Shown here: positions 47,705-59,045 of the stretch, one piece after another
Numbering within the stretch: position 1 is the first letter of the stretch
Layout: each line of letters opens with the position of its first letter
NCBI GenBank assembly: GCA_022702705.1
Contig: CM040430.1
Span: 69,577,982 to 69,641,981 of the forward strand
DNA: 64,000 nucleotides
Reading direction: 5' to 3'
DNA from: Papilionanthe hookeriana x Papilionanthe teres
Lineage: Eukaryota; Streptophyta; Magnoliopsida; Asparagales; Orchidaceae
The notes under the pieces: model-generated
Told to the model about the DNA's origin: nothing
Database searches by the model: none
What the model saw: only the letters and a program-made list of their open reading frames with translations
Program-made: the position numbers and the translations under genes

Positions 47705-48778
47705 CTACCAATCTCCGTCACCAGGATCATCAGCAGGGTCATCAGCAGGATCAGGTCTATATGGTGTATAGATAGGGCAGGTAGGAAATATCACATCAGA
47801 CTCCCCCCTCATAAATCTAACCTGAGCATCATAATAGGCAATATCGAACTCAACTCTCCTCTGCAGATAATCTTTATTCACATCACTCCTGGCCTCAAAC
47901 ACATCCATCCTACCATGGAGTCTATCCACACTAGCACTCTGTAATCTTAGTTGCTCCATAATATCAGATAAGGTAGGCGGCTCAGATGTAGATGGAACAT
48001 CATAACTCGTAGTAGGAATATCAGTACTCCTACTCTCAACTCGGGCTCCCACATGAGACTCATAAGTACGGATAATAGTATTTGTAATTGGTCTCAGTGG
48101 TATAGCCACTTCTTCAGAACTGTTGAACTCCACTCCAGACTGAACACACAGGGCATGAACTAAGGCAGGATGTCCTAATCCACTAGTGGTCTCGCCTCTA
48201 GCAATAGTCTGAATGTTCTTGTAGACAATAGCTCCAATATCAATCTTTTTCATCTTCTGAATACAATAGTTCAGAATTGCTCTATCCCATGTCACTTCGC
48301 TGTGGTGATAAGAAGGTAATAGTCTTGCAGAGATGAAATAATACCAAACTTTTGATGCAACATTCAATGTGGAAGCGGGGAAGTTAATCAACTATTTTTT
48401 ACTTACTTTCTATTCCCCTCTTCCATCAGTCAGAAAAGCAATCACTTCTCTCATATTTTCCCCTCGAGTATCAAAGTTTTCATATTCACAAACAAATGGT
48501 TCCCGAGTCTGATAGAAAGCATTGATACGCTGAGGAGTAAACTCAACCATTTTTCCTCTAACTAACACATACTCAGTCTCAGTCCAGGGCACATTAGCAT
48601 AAAACTCTCTAACAACTCCCATAACAGCATTCGCAGTAAAATAACAAAATCGTTTCCAGTTCCACTCTGCAATTCACTGGATAAAGGTAAGAGTTAAAGA
48701 GAAATTGCGCTTTAATATTAACGAATTTTTCTTCATCAAAATCCAATTTTCTCTTCCCTTTACTCACCTTGGAGCCAT
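47705..48778 (-). pseudogene. At3 envB (plant transposon protein domain), nearly open
   Basis: The start is the ATG at 48,778 (MAPR), followed by a TGA and a frame change. The core VVREFYANVPWTETEYVLVR (near 48,615) runs to FLTDGRGE at 48,410. One break later the frame is open for 228 codons: WYYFISARLLPSYHHSEVTW, RAILNYCIQKMKKIDIGAIV, GLGHPALVHALC, a Ser/Thr-rich stretch, a coil-like VDRLHGRMDVFEARSDV, and a Pro/Asp-rich tail (DPADDPADDPGDGDW). This is the longest intact env-like frame in the window. No membrane segment is evident. Confidence 0.78.
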
Positions 48779-49166
48779 GTGAATTTCTAAAAATTTGCAA
48801 AAAAAATTCCAATAAATCCCAAACTCACCATATAACAAGCTCCAAATACTATACTAAACAAGTAAGAGAAAATTTCATCATGGAAATCTCAAAATCTCTT
48901 TTAAAATCCAAAAATTCCAACCTAAGCAATGTGAGAGATTTCCATGGTGAAAATAAAATATTTTTAACTTAAAGTGAAGCTCTTACCAAGAGAAGTGTAG
49001 ATCCGGTGTCGAAAAGCTTTGAAATCACCTTAAATCAGAGATCTAGCAAGCCCTAGATCTTTAAAATATCGAAAATGGAGGAGGAAGACAAAAGCAATGG
49101 AAAAATCTGTGGGTCCCAGGGTAAAAATCATGAAATCGAGGGTTTTCAGCCTTTTACTGTGTTCGG

Positions 49167-49221
49167 GAGCCTGCAGTGCTCGATAGGGCGCCGGCGGCGT
49201 CCATTTTGGCGCTGGCGGTCC
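49167..49221 (-). repeat. At3 GC-rich module, envA-envB interval
   Basis: The minus strand reads GACCGCCAGCGCCAAAATGG, CGCCGCCGGCGCCCTATCG and GCACTGCAGGCTCCC. AAAATGG between two GGCGCC-type words and CCCTATCG after them repeat the wording of the At3 LTR module. It sits about 390 bp upstream of the envB start. Confidence 0.75.
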
Positions 49222-49581
49222 CAATCAAAAAATTTTTCTGGGTCCAAAATTTTTTTCATAATTTCGATCGTTTTGACTTCCACAACTATCTTTAACACTT
49301 CAATAAGAATTTACTTCATCTCACAAGCAATAATTAACATAATTCTTTACACAAACAATACACAACAAACTTGTATATATAAAATCCAAGTTACAATATA
49401 AACACCAAATATGTTCATTCAAACCAAACCAACAACTCTTAGATGGTTAGTGTTGCAAGTACGCTCGATAAGCAAACACTAAAATCTAAGCACACAATGA
49501 AAGTAAGCATATCCAAATCCAAATTTAAATTACTAAGCAAAGCAAACTAAACACACAACAAACATAACTAGATTCCAATAA

Positions 49582-50748
49582 TTACTCCACATCAGTTTCA
49601 GAACTATCCTCTCCTCTAATGTCTCCAATTGATTGCTGATGCACTAACAAATTGTAAAATGGATGAAATGGAAATTTGTTAGATGAATCTTCAGCAATCA
49701 CCGCGTTCTTCTTCATCAGATTAATCAAGCCCATCTCAATTCGACCAGTGTGATTAAATTTTTCCTTCATTCTCCAATTTATATGATCGAATAAATCAAA
49801 AATGTTATTGATTCCATTCATAACGTTCTGTACCTCTTTCTCCAACTGTTTGATCCTCTTCAATATCATTTTGGAACTTCAGGAAAATAGGGTAGAATCG
49901 GATGTGAAGTCTGTGTTGGTTGATCAGCAAGCAAATTCATATCATCTTCATCTCCTACTGTTTGGTAGTCATAAGAATTAGTTGGATCAATAGGCCTCCA
50001 CGGAAGAAAAACCTTTTCTCAACTCACATATGGAACTTGTGATTGACTACATAACAGAAATATGGTGGAGGGTGTCCAAGCCCATATTTAGATCCATAAA
50101 AAATTAATCCCAAAACTGATTTCACAATTATATTACCAATGTCAATCGGCCTCCCAGTTTGAATATAGAAATTCAAAATGGCACTTTCCTTAGTTACCTT
50201 GCTAATCTTCAATGTTGGAAATAACTTTGCCGAAATAAAGTAGTGCCACTGCTTTGACACTGGATTTAGAGATGCAGATGGGAAACTAATGTATCCATTT
50301 TCTCTAATTTCCCAATCCTCATTCACATCCGTCAAATAAATATACACATCATTATAATATCTCTTGTGGCATTGAAATTAGAATAATGGCAAATAGGTAC
50401 ATTCTCAATCATGAAAATATCGTTAATTCTTGCAGGAGTGAATTGCACAAACCTACCTCGTACAAATACAAACCCTCGGTTGATCCCATGAAGATATGCA
50501 TAGAATTCTTTCATGACAGGAACAACTACGACATCAGTAGTGTAGCAAAGCACTTCCCAACGTCTCTCCTTAATTATCTCTTCAATTCTAGTAGTAGGAT
50601 TATCCATACCTCGATTTATGAAACCTTTTTCCTTGATAATCCTCCTCTTCATCATCACTTTATTGAACAATCGCTGCGCCTCGAAACTTATAAATTTCCT
50701 TCAGTTAAAAATGCGAGATCGAGGGGTTTCTGTAGAGTAGGAATCCAT
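49582..50748 (-). pseudogene. At3 envA (plant transposon protein domain), broken
   Basis: The start is the ATG at 50,748 (MDSYSTETPRSRIFN), with a TGA where At2 envA has Trp. The frame then covers RLFNKVMMKRRIIKEKGFIN, PVMKEFYAYLHGINRGFVFV (near 50,510), RINDIFMIENVPICHYSNFN, a frame break near 50,345, KQWHYFISAKLFPTLK, ILNFYIQTGRPIDIGNIIVK and LGHPPP. The C-terminal frame 49,582-49,869 has FDHINWRMKEKFNHTGR and an acidic end, GEDSSETDVE. The order equals At2 envA. Confidence 0.75.
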
Positions 50749-50891
50749 GGGATGCGAATTGGGAATGGTAGTTTTCATTTTTCTGGAGTTAGGAAGTCTA
50801 AAATGGAGTTTAGGGAGTTATAAGAATGAAGATCCCCCTCAAAACCGCCAAAACTCATATTTTGAAACTTCAAAATCTGTCAACAAGTTTT

Positions 50892-50958
50892 GGGCGCCTG
50901 CGGCGCTCAAACCTGTAAGTTTAGCAGTTCTCTGCGATAAGGCACCGGCGGCGCCAGT
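50892..50958 (-). repeat. At3 GC-rich module, pol-envA interval
   Basis: Minus strand: CTGGCGCCGCCGGTGCCTTA, TCGCAGAGAACTGC spacer, TTGAGCGCCGCAGGCGCCCA. This is again the GGCGCCGCCGG family wording with an AGAGAACT spacer. It is about 145 bp upstream of the envA start. Confidence 0.75.
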
Positions 50959-51122
50959 GATAAAAAATTCTCACTGAACTTTGTTTGGCCCAAAATATTC
51001 CAATATCTAAATTTGATCCACTGTTTATCAATTTTAAAAGTATTTAGGAGTAATTAGCATTCAAAAATAACTATCTCAAAAGCACAACTACATCAAACAA
51101 GCAAACACACCACAAAGATACA

Positions 51123-51170
51123 TATGGGTTGCCTCCCATAAAGCATTTGGTTTAACGTCGTCAGCCCGGC
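51123..51170 (-). promoter_or_regulatory. At3 pol-env junction box
   Basis: Minus strand: GCTGACGACGTTAAACCAAA followed by TGCTTTATGGGAGGCAACCC and ATATG. ATGGG-AGGCAA-CCCAT is a perfect 5-bp hairpin. The pol stop (TGA at 51,161-51,163) lies inside the box. Confidence 0.7.
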
Positions 51171-52450
51171 AAATCATACAGTTGATCGAGATGACTCAGT
51201 ATTAAAACCTCTTTGAAGTCAGGTTGAAACCAATCAATTAAGGCTTTAATCGATGCCCATAACTTTGAAAATCTTTCCAGTATCAAGATCTTTAATATCA
51301 ACAGCTCCAAAAGAATGAACTTTTACAACTGTAAATGGTCCTAACCATCTAGACTTGAATTTTCCAGGAAATAACTTCAATCTTGTGTTGTATAACAAAA
51401 CTTTTTGTCCAAATTCCAATTTCTTTCTAAATATCTTCCGATCATGCCATAATTTCATTCTCTTTATAGATCCTGTCATTGTGATAAAATGCATTTCTAA
51501 TTTCTTCCAATTCATTTAATTGCATAAATCCTTTTTCTCCAGTATTTTTCAAATTAAAATTCAACTCTTTTATCACCCAATATGCTTTATGCTCCAATTC
51601 AAATGGTAAATGGTAAGTCTTACCAAACACTAGTATATAAGGAGACATTCCAATAGGGGTCTTAAAAGCAGTCCTATAAGCCCATAACGCAGTATATAAT
51701 CGAGCAGACCAATCTAATTTATGATTATCCACAGTTTTCTCCAAAATTCTTTTAATTTCACGATTAGACACTTTTGCTGAACGACTAGTCTGAGGATGAT
51801 AAGCAGTAGAGATTCTATGAATAATATTATATTTCTCAATCAATCTCTTAATTTGATTATTCCTGAAATGGAATCCACCATCAGTTATGATCCCTCTCGG
51901 CATTCCATATCTAGTAAATATATTTTTCTTTGAAAATTTTGAAACACTCTGAACATCACATCTTGGTCAAGCAATAGCTTCAATCCATTTTGAGACATAA
52001 TCAACAGCAACCAATATATATAAATTTCCAAATGAAGGAGTAAATGGTCCCATAAAATCTAATCCCCATACATCAAAAATTTCAACTTCCAAATTATAAT
52101 TTAGAGGCATCTCCTTTCTTCTATAGATATTACCTACTCTTTGACATTGATCACATGATTTAATATATCTATAAACATCTCTAAAAAGAGTAGGCCAATA
52201 AAATCCAGATTGTAGAATCTTAAAAGCAGGCACCAAAATGACCTCCAAATTCAGATCATGACATCGTTGAATAATCAAATTTGTTTCTTCTTGTGGCACA
52301 CATTTCCTAATAATCAGATCCATACACTGTTTATATAGATAGGGCTCATCCCAAAAATAAAATCTTGCATCATATTTAAATTTCTTTTGTTATTGTCTTA
52401 TTAAATCAGGTGGTACAATATCACTTACAATATAATTCACAATATCAGCA
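51161..52450 (-). pseudogene. At3 integrase, frameshifted, DDE residues kept
   Basis: The frame 52,323-51,967 has IIRKCVPQEETNLIIQRCHD, with the second zinc His region damaged by a small deletion. It continues with KSCDQCQR and the first aspartate in LVAVDYVSKWIEA. The frame 51,903-51,442 has the second aspartate in ITDGGFHF and the glutamate in SAKVSNREIKRIL. The C-terminal frame has SRWLGPFTVVKV. Breaks lie near 51,965 and 51,480. It is the only integrase here keeping all three catalytic residues. Confidence 0.86.
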
Positions 52451-53060
52451 TACCAAGGAAAATTGCTTCCCATAATAGTATAAAGTTGCTCATCAAGGAA
52501 AGTTTCTGTAACTTCCTTCTCAAATTCAGATAATTTATCATAGTCTAATCTTGACAGATGATCAGCTAGTTGGTAATCAGCTCCCTTCCTATCAACTATC
52601 ATAAAATCAAATTCTTACAGAAAAAAGTATCTATCTAATTAGTTTAGGTTTCGCATCCTTCTTTTGCATAAAATATTTGATAGTCGAATGGTCTGTATGC
52701 ACAATACTTTTAGCTCCAATTAAATAAGGTTTAAACTTTTCAAAAGTAAATACTATAGCTAATAACTCTCTTTCAGTAGTGGTATAATTGATTTGAGCCT
52801 CATTAAGAGTTTTACTAGCATAGTAAATGACTTTGAAAACTTTATTATGCTTTTGCCCCAATGCTTCTCCGATCGCATAATCACTCGCATCAGACAAAAG
52901 TTCAAATGGTTTTTTCCAATCTGGTGAAACAATTATATGTTCAGTAATTAATTTCAATAATTCAAAAGCACTCAAGCATTCATCATTAAAATCAAACTTT
53001 CTATCATTTTCAAAAAGTCGGCACAAAGGTTTGGTAATTTTAGAAAAATCTTTAATATAT
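52451..53060 (-). pseudogene. At3 RNase H
   Basis: The frame 53,026-52,631 carries LLSDASDYAIGEALGQK, TTTERELLAIVFTFEKFKPY and HTDHSTIKYF, giving the Asp, Glu and Asp landmarks of the family. A stop near 52,630 precedes DRKGADYQLADHLSRLDY, the link to integrase. Confidence 0.85.
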
Positions 53061-53065
53061 CACCT

Positions 53066-54060
53066 TTAAAATCCAGTGTGTCCTAAAAAAATCCTCCCCT
53101 CTCTCACAGTAGTGGGTGGCGGCAATCTCTCAATCACTCTAATTTTAGCAGGATCGACCTCCATACCATATTCAGAAATTTTATGCCCAAGCATGATTCC
53201 TCCTGCAACCATAAATTGACATTTCTCCCAATTCATAACTAGATTTGTTTTCTCACAATGCTCCAAAACTTTTGCTAAGTATTCCAGGAAAATTTGAAAT
53301 GAAGTCCTGAATACAGAGAAATCATCCATAAAAACTTCTATTTCATTATCTATCATACTACTGAAGATAGACATCATACATCTCTGAAATGTTGCAGGTG
53401 CATTACACAGACCAAAAGGCATTCTTCGAAAAGCAAAGGTTCCATAAGGGCTAGTAAATGTTATCTTTTCTTGATCCTCAGGAGCAATAGGTATTTGATG
53501 GTAACTAGTATATCCATCCAGAAAGCAAGAGTACTTATGTCCAGCAAGTCTATCTAGCATTTGATCGAGAAAAGTAAGAGGAAAGTGATCTTTTCTCGTG
53601 GCGGCATTTAATTTCCTATAGTTAATACAAAGTCACCATCCATTAATTTGTCTTGTGGGTATAATTTCATTACATTCGTTCACTTTAACGGTCACTCTTC
53701 CCTTTTTTGGTACACAATGTATTGGACTCACCCAAGCACTATCCGAAATAGGATAACTAATTACATCATCCAGCCATTTTAAAATCTCTTTCTTAACTAC
53801 TTCTTTCATTATAGGATTCAATATCCTTTGCGGATCAACTCTCGGTTTATGATCTTCATCTAATAAAATTATGTGCATACAAATCAAAGGACTAACTCCT
53901 TTAATATCTGTCAAAGTCCATCCAAAAGCTTTCTTGTTTCTTTTTAAAGTTTTCAACAACTTCTGTTATTGATAATCATTTAACTCTGAAGATACAAAAA
54001 CTGGCAGGGTAGATGATTCTCCTAAAAACATATACTTTACATGATTAGATAGAATTTTCA
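53066..54060 (-). pseudogene. At3 reverse transcriptase, two frame fragments
   Basis: The frame 53,959-53,633 includes ILKWLDDVISYPISDSAWVS and IHCVPKKGRVTVKVNE. After a break, the frame 53,560-53,066 holds motif A CFLDGYTSYHQ, RRMPFGLCNAPATFQRCMMS, motif C FMDDFSVFR (near 53,330) and VMNWEKCQFMVAGGIMLGHK. Both motif-C aspartates are kept. It is the best-preserved RT in the window. Confidence 0.88.
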
Positions 54061-54094
54061 ACTCAAGTTCAGAAGGTTTTATTATAGATGGAAT

Positions 54095-54904
54095 TTAGCT
54101 TTTATTTCCACCTTCCATAGTGTCTAATACTTCGAATCTCTCCTGAACATACTCCAAATCTTCATTCTTCTTACTATTTGAATTTTCTTCATTTTCAATT
54201 TCTTCTTCAAACATATTTTCATACTCTACTTCTTTTTCAAATATATTCTCAAAATGATCATTTCTCAAATATTCACAGACTTCCATCCTAAAACATTCAT
54301 TATCTTATTCCATTAAGGGATATTAAATAGATTTCAAAATATTAAAGGTTACATCTTGATCATTAACTCTCATAGTTAATTCTCCCTTTTGAACATCAAT
54401 TACTGCTCTTCCAATAGCAAGGAATGTTCTTCCCAAAATGATTGAAATTTTTTTATCTTCCTCCATATCAAGTACAATAAAATACACAGAAAAGATAAAT
54501 TTATCCACTTTCACTAACACATCTTCCACCACTCCTTTAGGGTAAGTAATGGAACGATTGACCAACTGAAGAGTCTTAGATGTAGGAGAAATTTCTCCTA
54601 TTTCCAACCTTTTGAAAGTTTATAAAGGCATAAGATTAATACTAGCTCCCAGATCACATAACGCTTTTCCGAATAAATTTTCACCTATAGCACACGGAAT
54701 AGTGAAACTACCAGGATCTTTAAGTTTTTCCGGAAGCTTCTTCTGAATAATTGCACTACACTCTCCACTGAGTGCAACAGTTGCATGATCTGTAAACTTT
54801 CTTTTCTTTCTCAGGATATCCTTCATAAACTTGGCATAGTCAGGCATCTGTTCTAATGCTTCAATAAAAGGAATATTTATCGTTAATTTCTTAAGGATCT
54901 CCAA
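54095..54904 (-). pseudogene. At3 aspartic protease and acidic linker
   Basis: The frame 54,904-54,620 has EALEQMPDYAKFMKDILRKK, AIIQKKLPEKLKDPGSFTIP and the intact active site ALCDLGASINLMP. After one break the frame 54,607-54,323 gives EDVLVKVDKFIFSVYFIVL and ILGRTFLAIGRAVIDVQKGE. The linker 54,286-54,095 is Glu/Asn-rich. The catalytic aspartate is kept. Confidence 0.85.
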
Positions 54905-55735
54905 AAAATTTCCAAATTTGTTATCCCTGTTTTTTTTCTTGAATCTTTAAGGAAATGGAGGTGGTGGTTTTTCAACTATTATCTTCATTGGCTCAAAAGG
55001 ATAATCCAGGTCTGGATAAATCTTGTTTGAACCTTTTTTTTATTTCCACCTTCTCCTTTTCTGTTTCAACTTCTTTTTGCACTCTAGTTTCCAATTATTT
55101 TCCACTCCTTAATTGAATAGCCTTAAGTTTTTCTTTGTTTTAATCTTTTGGATTGATCTCAACATTACTTGGAAGTGTTCTAGAAGGTCTATTATTAAGT
55201 GCAGTGAAAATATGCCCCAATTGATTTTCAATATTTTTCATAGCAACACCTTGAGCTTGTAATTGATTTCTCATTTTGTAGAATCATTTCTTTAGTAGAC
55301 AACTTCTTATCCTTAAATTGCGAGTTACTATTGAATCCAGGAGGATAAGATGGTCTAAAATTGGTATTTCCTTGATTGTTTGAATTTCCAATTGGATTAA
55401 TAGAACTGTTTCCCCAATGTGGGTTAACATTGTCATTGCTATTATTCATATTGAAATTTGGGTGATTCTTCCAACCATGATTATAATAATTCGAATAATG
55501 ATTTTTAGGTCTATTAATAGCATTTAAAATCTCATAAGGTATTTGAGATTTTGTTATCTGTCCAAATGAATTTTCCTCCAACACTTGAGGTTGTTGAGAA
55601 TAATTCGTTCCATATTGATCTATTTTCTTAGAAAGAGCTACAATTTGAGGAACTACCATAGTCATCATATCTGAATCATGAACAATAGCTACTCTCTTAG
55701 AATTCACCCGTTCAGAGGGCTAATGCGATTGGATT
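54905..55735 (-). pseudogene. At3 gag C-terminal part only
   Basis: The frame 55,707-55,228 begins SKRVAIVHDSDMMTM and includes LSKKIDQYGTNYSQQ, an NHYSNYYNHGWKNHPNFN motif and the Asn/Gly-rich segment with NFRPSYPPGFNSNSQF. The charged linker to protease follows. The Retrotrans_gag core (WERFKELL region) and the start are absent: upstream of about 55,735 only about 40 bp separate it from the PBS. Confidence 0.82.
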
Positions 55736-55773
55736 GAATACACGAATTCGGTACAACTACTAGGAGATATAAT

Positions 55774-55791
55774 TCCCCAGCAACGACGCCA
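55774..55791 (-). promoter_or_regulatory. At3 primer-binding site (tRNA-Asp type)
   Basis: The plus strand reads TCCCCAGCAACGACGCCA, two G-to-A differences from the tRNA-Asp 3' end, 6 bp from the LTR. Confidence 0.87.
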
Positions 55792-55797
55792 AAAACT

Positions 55798-57015
55798 TGA
55801 TGCAACCAGACTTTACTTCTATATTTTTAAATGCAAGATTTTTGTAAAATAAAATTTATATATTTATAATGATTTTTTAAAGTCCAAGCATTCAACGCAA
55901 GTATACGTATCATATCAAGTAATATAAGGCTCTAGTGGAGTCCTGGTTATTGATCCCACAGGGAGGTTTTAAATTGAAGCAAAGTGAAAGTTTTAACAAG
56001 TTAGAATAAAGCACTAGAACTTTCTTCTAACACTACTACTACTATGCAGAAAATAGTAACAACCAATTAAACTATAATTACTTCTAATAACTTTGAAAAC
56101 AGAATTAACTACCAGACACACTAAACTAAGTATTTGAAAGGTTATTGATATATGAGAAAAGTATATTTCTTCTTGCAATGAGAATATGATGTGTGGATTA
56201 ATATGGATTAATTATCTAATTTATTGTGCCAAATAGGAGCATAGATGATTCTTTACCTTTAGAAGAGTACCCCTTCCTCTAAATAAGAAAAGAACGTTGA
56301 CACATTCTAAGTTTAGTTACTAATTCTAGGGCTAGGCTGGGAGGATACCGACTCTCACTTTGGAGCTCCCAGTCACCCTTCACCCGAAGGCTAACCTTTG
56401 ATATTAGTTACTAATCTTAGAACCAATCAGGGGATTTTATCCTGTCACCCTGAAATCTCCACATTGAAGTCCTTAAGAACACATTTCCCTATTTGTTTGC
56501 ACGCAATTCACATGAACTACCCAATTCATCCATGGAAATTGAATGGATCTTTCATTATTGTTGTAGGACATTAAATCCTTTCAAACTTAATGTTCAACAA
56601 CATATTTTAACATTTCGAATGGCCAGATTGAAAGTAAATTAAGTTCTAAATGAAAAAACATCACAATTTCTTCATCACATTAAAAGCACATCAAATCCAC
56701 TTCAAACCATCATCACATCTCTAAACAAGAAGAAAGTCAAAGAAGACTACTCAGAATTCATGGAGAAGATACAATAAAACATGGATTTTATATATAAAAG
56801 AAAAGTCAAACAAACCATAAAATGAAATACAACTTATATCTTTCTCTTCCCCAATGTAAACTCCTTGAAGTTCCTTTGAATCATCTTCTCTTCATTATAA
56901 CACTCGATTCTCTCTTTAGAAGGGAAAGGAAGAAGAAATCTCTCACTTTACGCCTTCTCTCTCACTCCTTAGAGAAGAATTCCTCTCTTCTACACTAAAC
57001 CCTAACACAAAAAAC
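55798..57015 (-). repeat. At3 5' LTR, truncated
   Basis: It begins TGATGCAACCAGACTTTA like the solo LTR and aligns with 44,722 to about 45,955. Homology then stops near CCCTAACACAAAAAACT. The outer 430 bp or so, with the GC module, purine stretch and LTR-start box, are missing, so this LTR lacks its likely promoter half. Confidence 0.8.
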
Positions 57016-57238
57016 TAAGAGAAAGTAATGGAATGCAAGAGAGCTGACCCACTAAACAAATATATGTTTTTTGCTATATGACTTTACTCATTTTTTATGA
57101 TATTACACTTTAAAAGGAAGGTATTTTGTATGTTTTTTGGTTTTAGGTACAAGAAATGACTTTTGAAGAAAAAGAAGAAAAAATGTTGCAATTTGGAGCA
57201 AAAACGAGCAAGAAAGCAAATTTTGGCTTGACACCTTT
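57016..57238 (+). repeat. At5-type LTR fragment between At3 and At4
   Basis: From about 57,090 it shares GATATTACACTTTAAAAGGA, AGGTATTTTG and TTTTTGGTTTTAGGTAC with the start of the At5 LTR (38,005-38,060). It has a GGAGCAAAAACGAGC purine word at 57,195-57,209. It stops at the At4 LTR before any GC module. It is probably the remnant of an LTR split or overrun by At4. Confidence 0.6.
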
Positions 57239-59039
57239 TGATAAGTCTTTTGATGCTTAATCTCTTTTACACTTCTTGCATATTTTTGAATGAGATTACA
57301 CTTTAAATAAAGGTTATTTTTATGCTTATTTTGTAGGGCTATCTGTTAGGAACGCAATGCAACTGAAATGGGGCGAAACGGAGCTGAACGGTGGAGCTGC
57401 ACAGTAGTCTGCCCACCGACGGCGCCCTCGAGCCCACCGACGGCGCCCTCGAGCCCACCGACGGTGAGACTTTCTTGAGAAGGCCGAAATATGACCAAAA
57501 AACTCACCGACAACACCCTTAAACCTGCCGACAGTGCCCCGGACGACTATGAACCGACTTTTGGCGGTTTTGGGCCAAAATTCAACGTATTTGGACGCTT
57601 TTTCGAAGGGGTGCTTAAGGGAACTCTTAGAAATTCGTCCATACTCTTTAAAATGATGAATTTAGGTTAGAAAAGTGTAGAGAAAAGGAGAGAGATAAGA
57701 GAGGAATGTTAGGAAAAACTTGGAGAATGTTTAGGATCTTAGATTAGGAGTAGAAATGTAGATTTTTACCCTTTTGGAGAGATTGGAGAGGAGATTTTGA
57801 GAGAATTTGTAAGGAGATGTTCTAGCATTGCATGTATCTACAGGAGACTTTTAAGAGAGATATTTATCCTCCTTTCAAAGAGAAAAAGCTAGGTATTGTT
57901 CTTCATTATCTTATGATTTTGTAAACACTTACCTAGTGGATTTGCTTTGGTTAAATGAAGTTTCCATTGTGTTTTCTTCGTTCTTTGTGACGTATCTCTC
58001 TTACTTTTTCTTCTTCTTTGAAAATAGTGGCATGAGAAGATTATGTCATTCTTTTCCTTTTACTTTTCTTTTTTAATGAGTAGAATTCATGTGTAGGATG
58101 TTGAGATACATGCTAGAAGAAGTTTTATATATAAATGTGATGATACTATACATAAACATACTTTACTATACAAATAGGTCATTTCTATTGTTAAAATCTG
58201 TGAAGAATTCTTAAGATCTGACCGTGGGCTAAAGATTTTTAACTAGTATGTATCACATTTCTCTTTGAAAGGTAGACGGGTAAATCCTTGAAAGGAGAAG
58301 TGCAAAAAAATAGGGAAATAATATTAATCGGGCGTAGAATTGGAGATTTTAGAGTGACAGGCTAAAATCCTCAATTTGGTCCTATCATTTAGGTGCTGAA
58401 GTGTAGATAGTTAGCCCTCAGGCGAGGGGAACGTGGGAGCTCCGAAGTGAGAGCCGGTATTCTCCCAGCCTAGCCGCAGATTCAGTAACCAAGCATAGGA
58501 TTAGTCAATGTTCTTTATGCCTGGACCAAAGGGTAAAGATTAGGATTGCTCCTATTTGGCACATACAATATTTAATGCATCTCATTCCTATACATTACCC
58601 ATTTCATTACATAAGAATTGTAGTTTTTAGTATCTCAAAATTCTTCAAACTAATTCATCCAAAAAGGGTTATCTTTAGAATTATTATTTGCACTTAGTTG
58701 TCGTTACTATCTTTACATTTAACACTTGCATTTAGGAGTAGTTGCTAGATAGAACATAATTTTAATCGAAATTCCAAACTAAGGAGTAATTGTAGTAGAC
58801 CAGAATTTGACTAAAGACCTCTTACTTCAATTCCTCGTAGGATCGATACTAGGGTTTTTAAAGAAAACTCTATATTACTTGAAACAATATGTATACTTGC
58901 GTAGTACCCCTAGTGTGTTAAATATTTTCTAATTTTTATATCAATTAAGATTTTGCACACTAGCCGCTATTTATAAATTGGGTCAAGCTTTTATCCATCT
59001 TTTGGAAGTTAATTTACTGCGTAATTGCGGGTCGGGTCA
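57239..59039 (+). repeat. At4 5' LTR
   Basis: It starts TGATAAGTC and ends GGGTCGGGTCA, 6 bp before the PBS (about 1,800 bp). It contains the LTR-start box (57,292-57,343), GGAGC-type words (57,370-57,396) and the GC module (57,409-57,543). A long block (58,330-58,560) closely resembles the At2 LTR, including GCTCCGAAGTGAGAGCCGGT, and there is a GTATACTTGCGTAGTACCCC box near 58,891. Confidence 0.83.
57409..57543 (+). repeat. At4 GC-rich module, 21-bp tandem
   Basis: CCCACCGACGGCGCCCTCGA-G is present in two and a half tandem copies (57,411 on). Later words are CACCGACAACACCC and CTGCCGACAGTGCCCC. CCGACGGCG and CTCGAG are shared with At2, consistent with their LTR similarity. Confidence 0.82.
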
Positions 59040-59045
59040 AGTTTT

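Larger units (their letters stand above)
44722..57015 (-). mobile_element. At3: Athila-type element, gag capsid region deleted
   Basis: On the minus strand it has a truncated 5' LTR, PBS, C-terminal gag, protease, RT, RNase H, integrase, envA, envB, PPT and a full 3' LTR. Pol is the least damaged in the window. The PBS lies only about 60 bp from mid-gag sequence, so the leader and the N-terminal two thirds of gag are gone. The 5' LTR stops near 57,015. The target duplication is untestable. Confidence 0.87.

Noticed and set aside
50386..50823. 145-codon plus frame
   Set aside because: It lies antisense to At3 envA, whose domain landmarks are clear on the minus strand.
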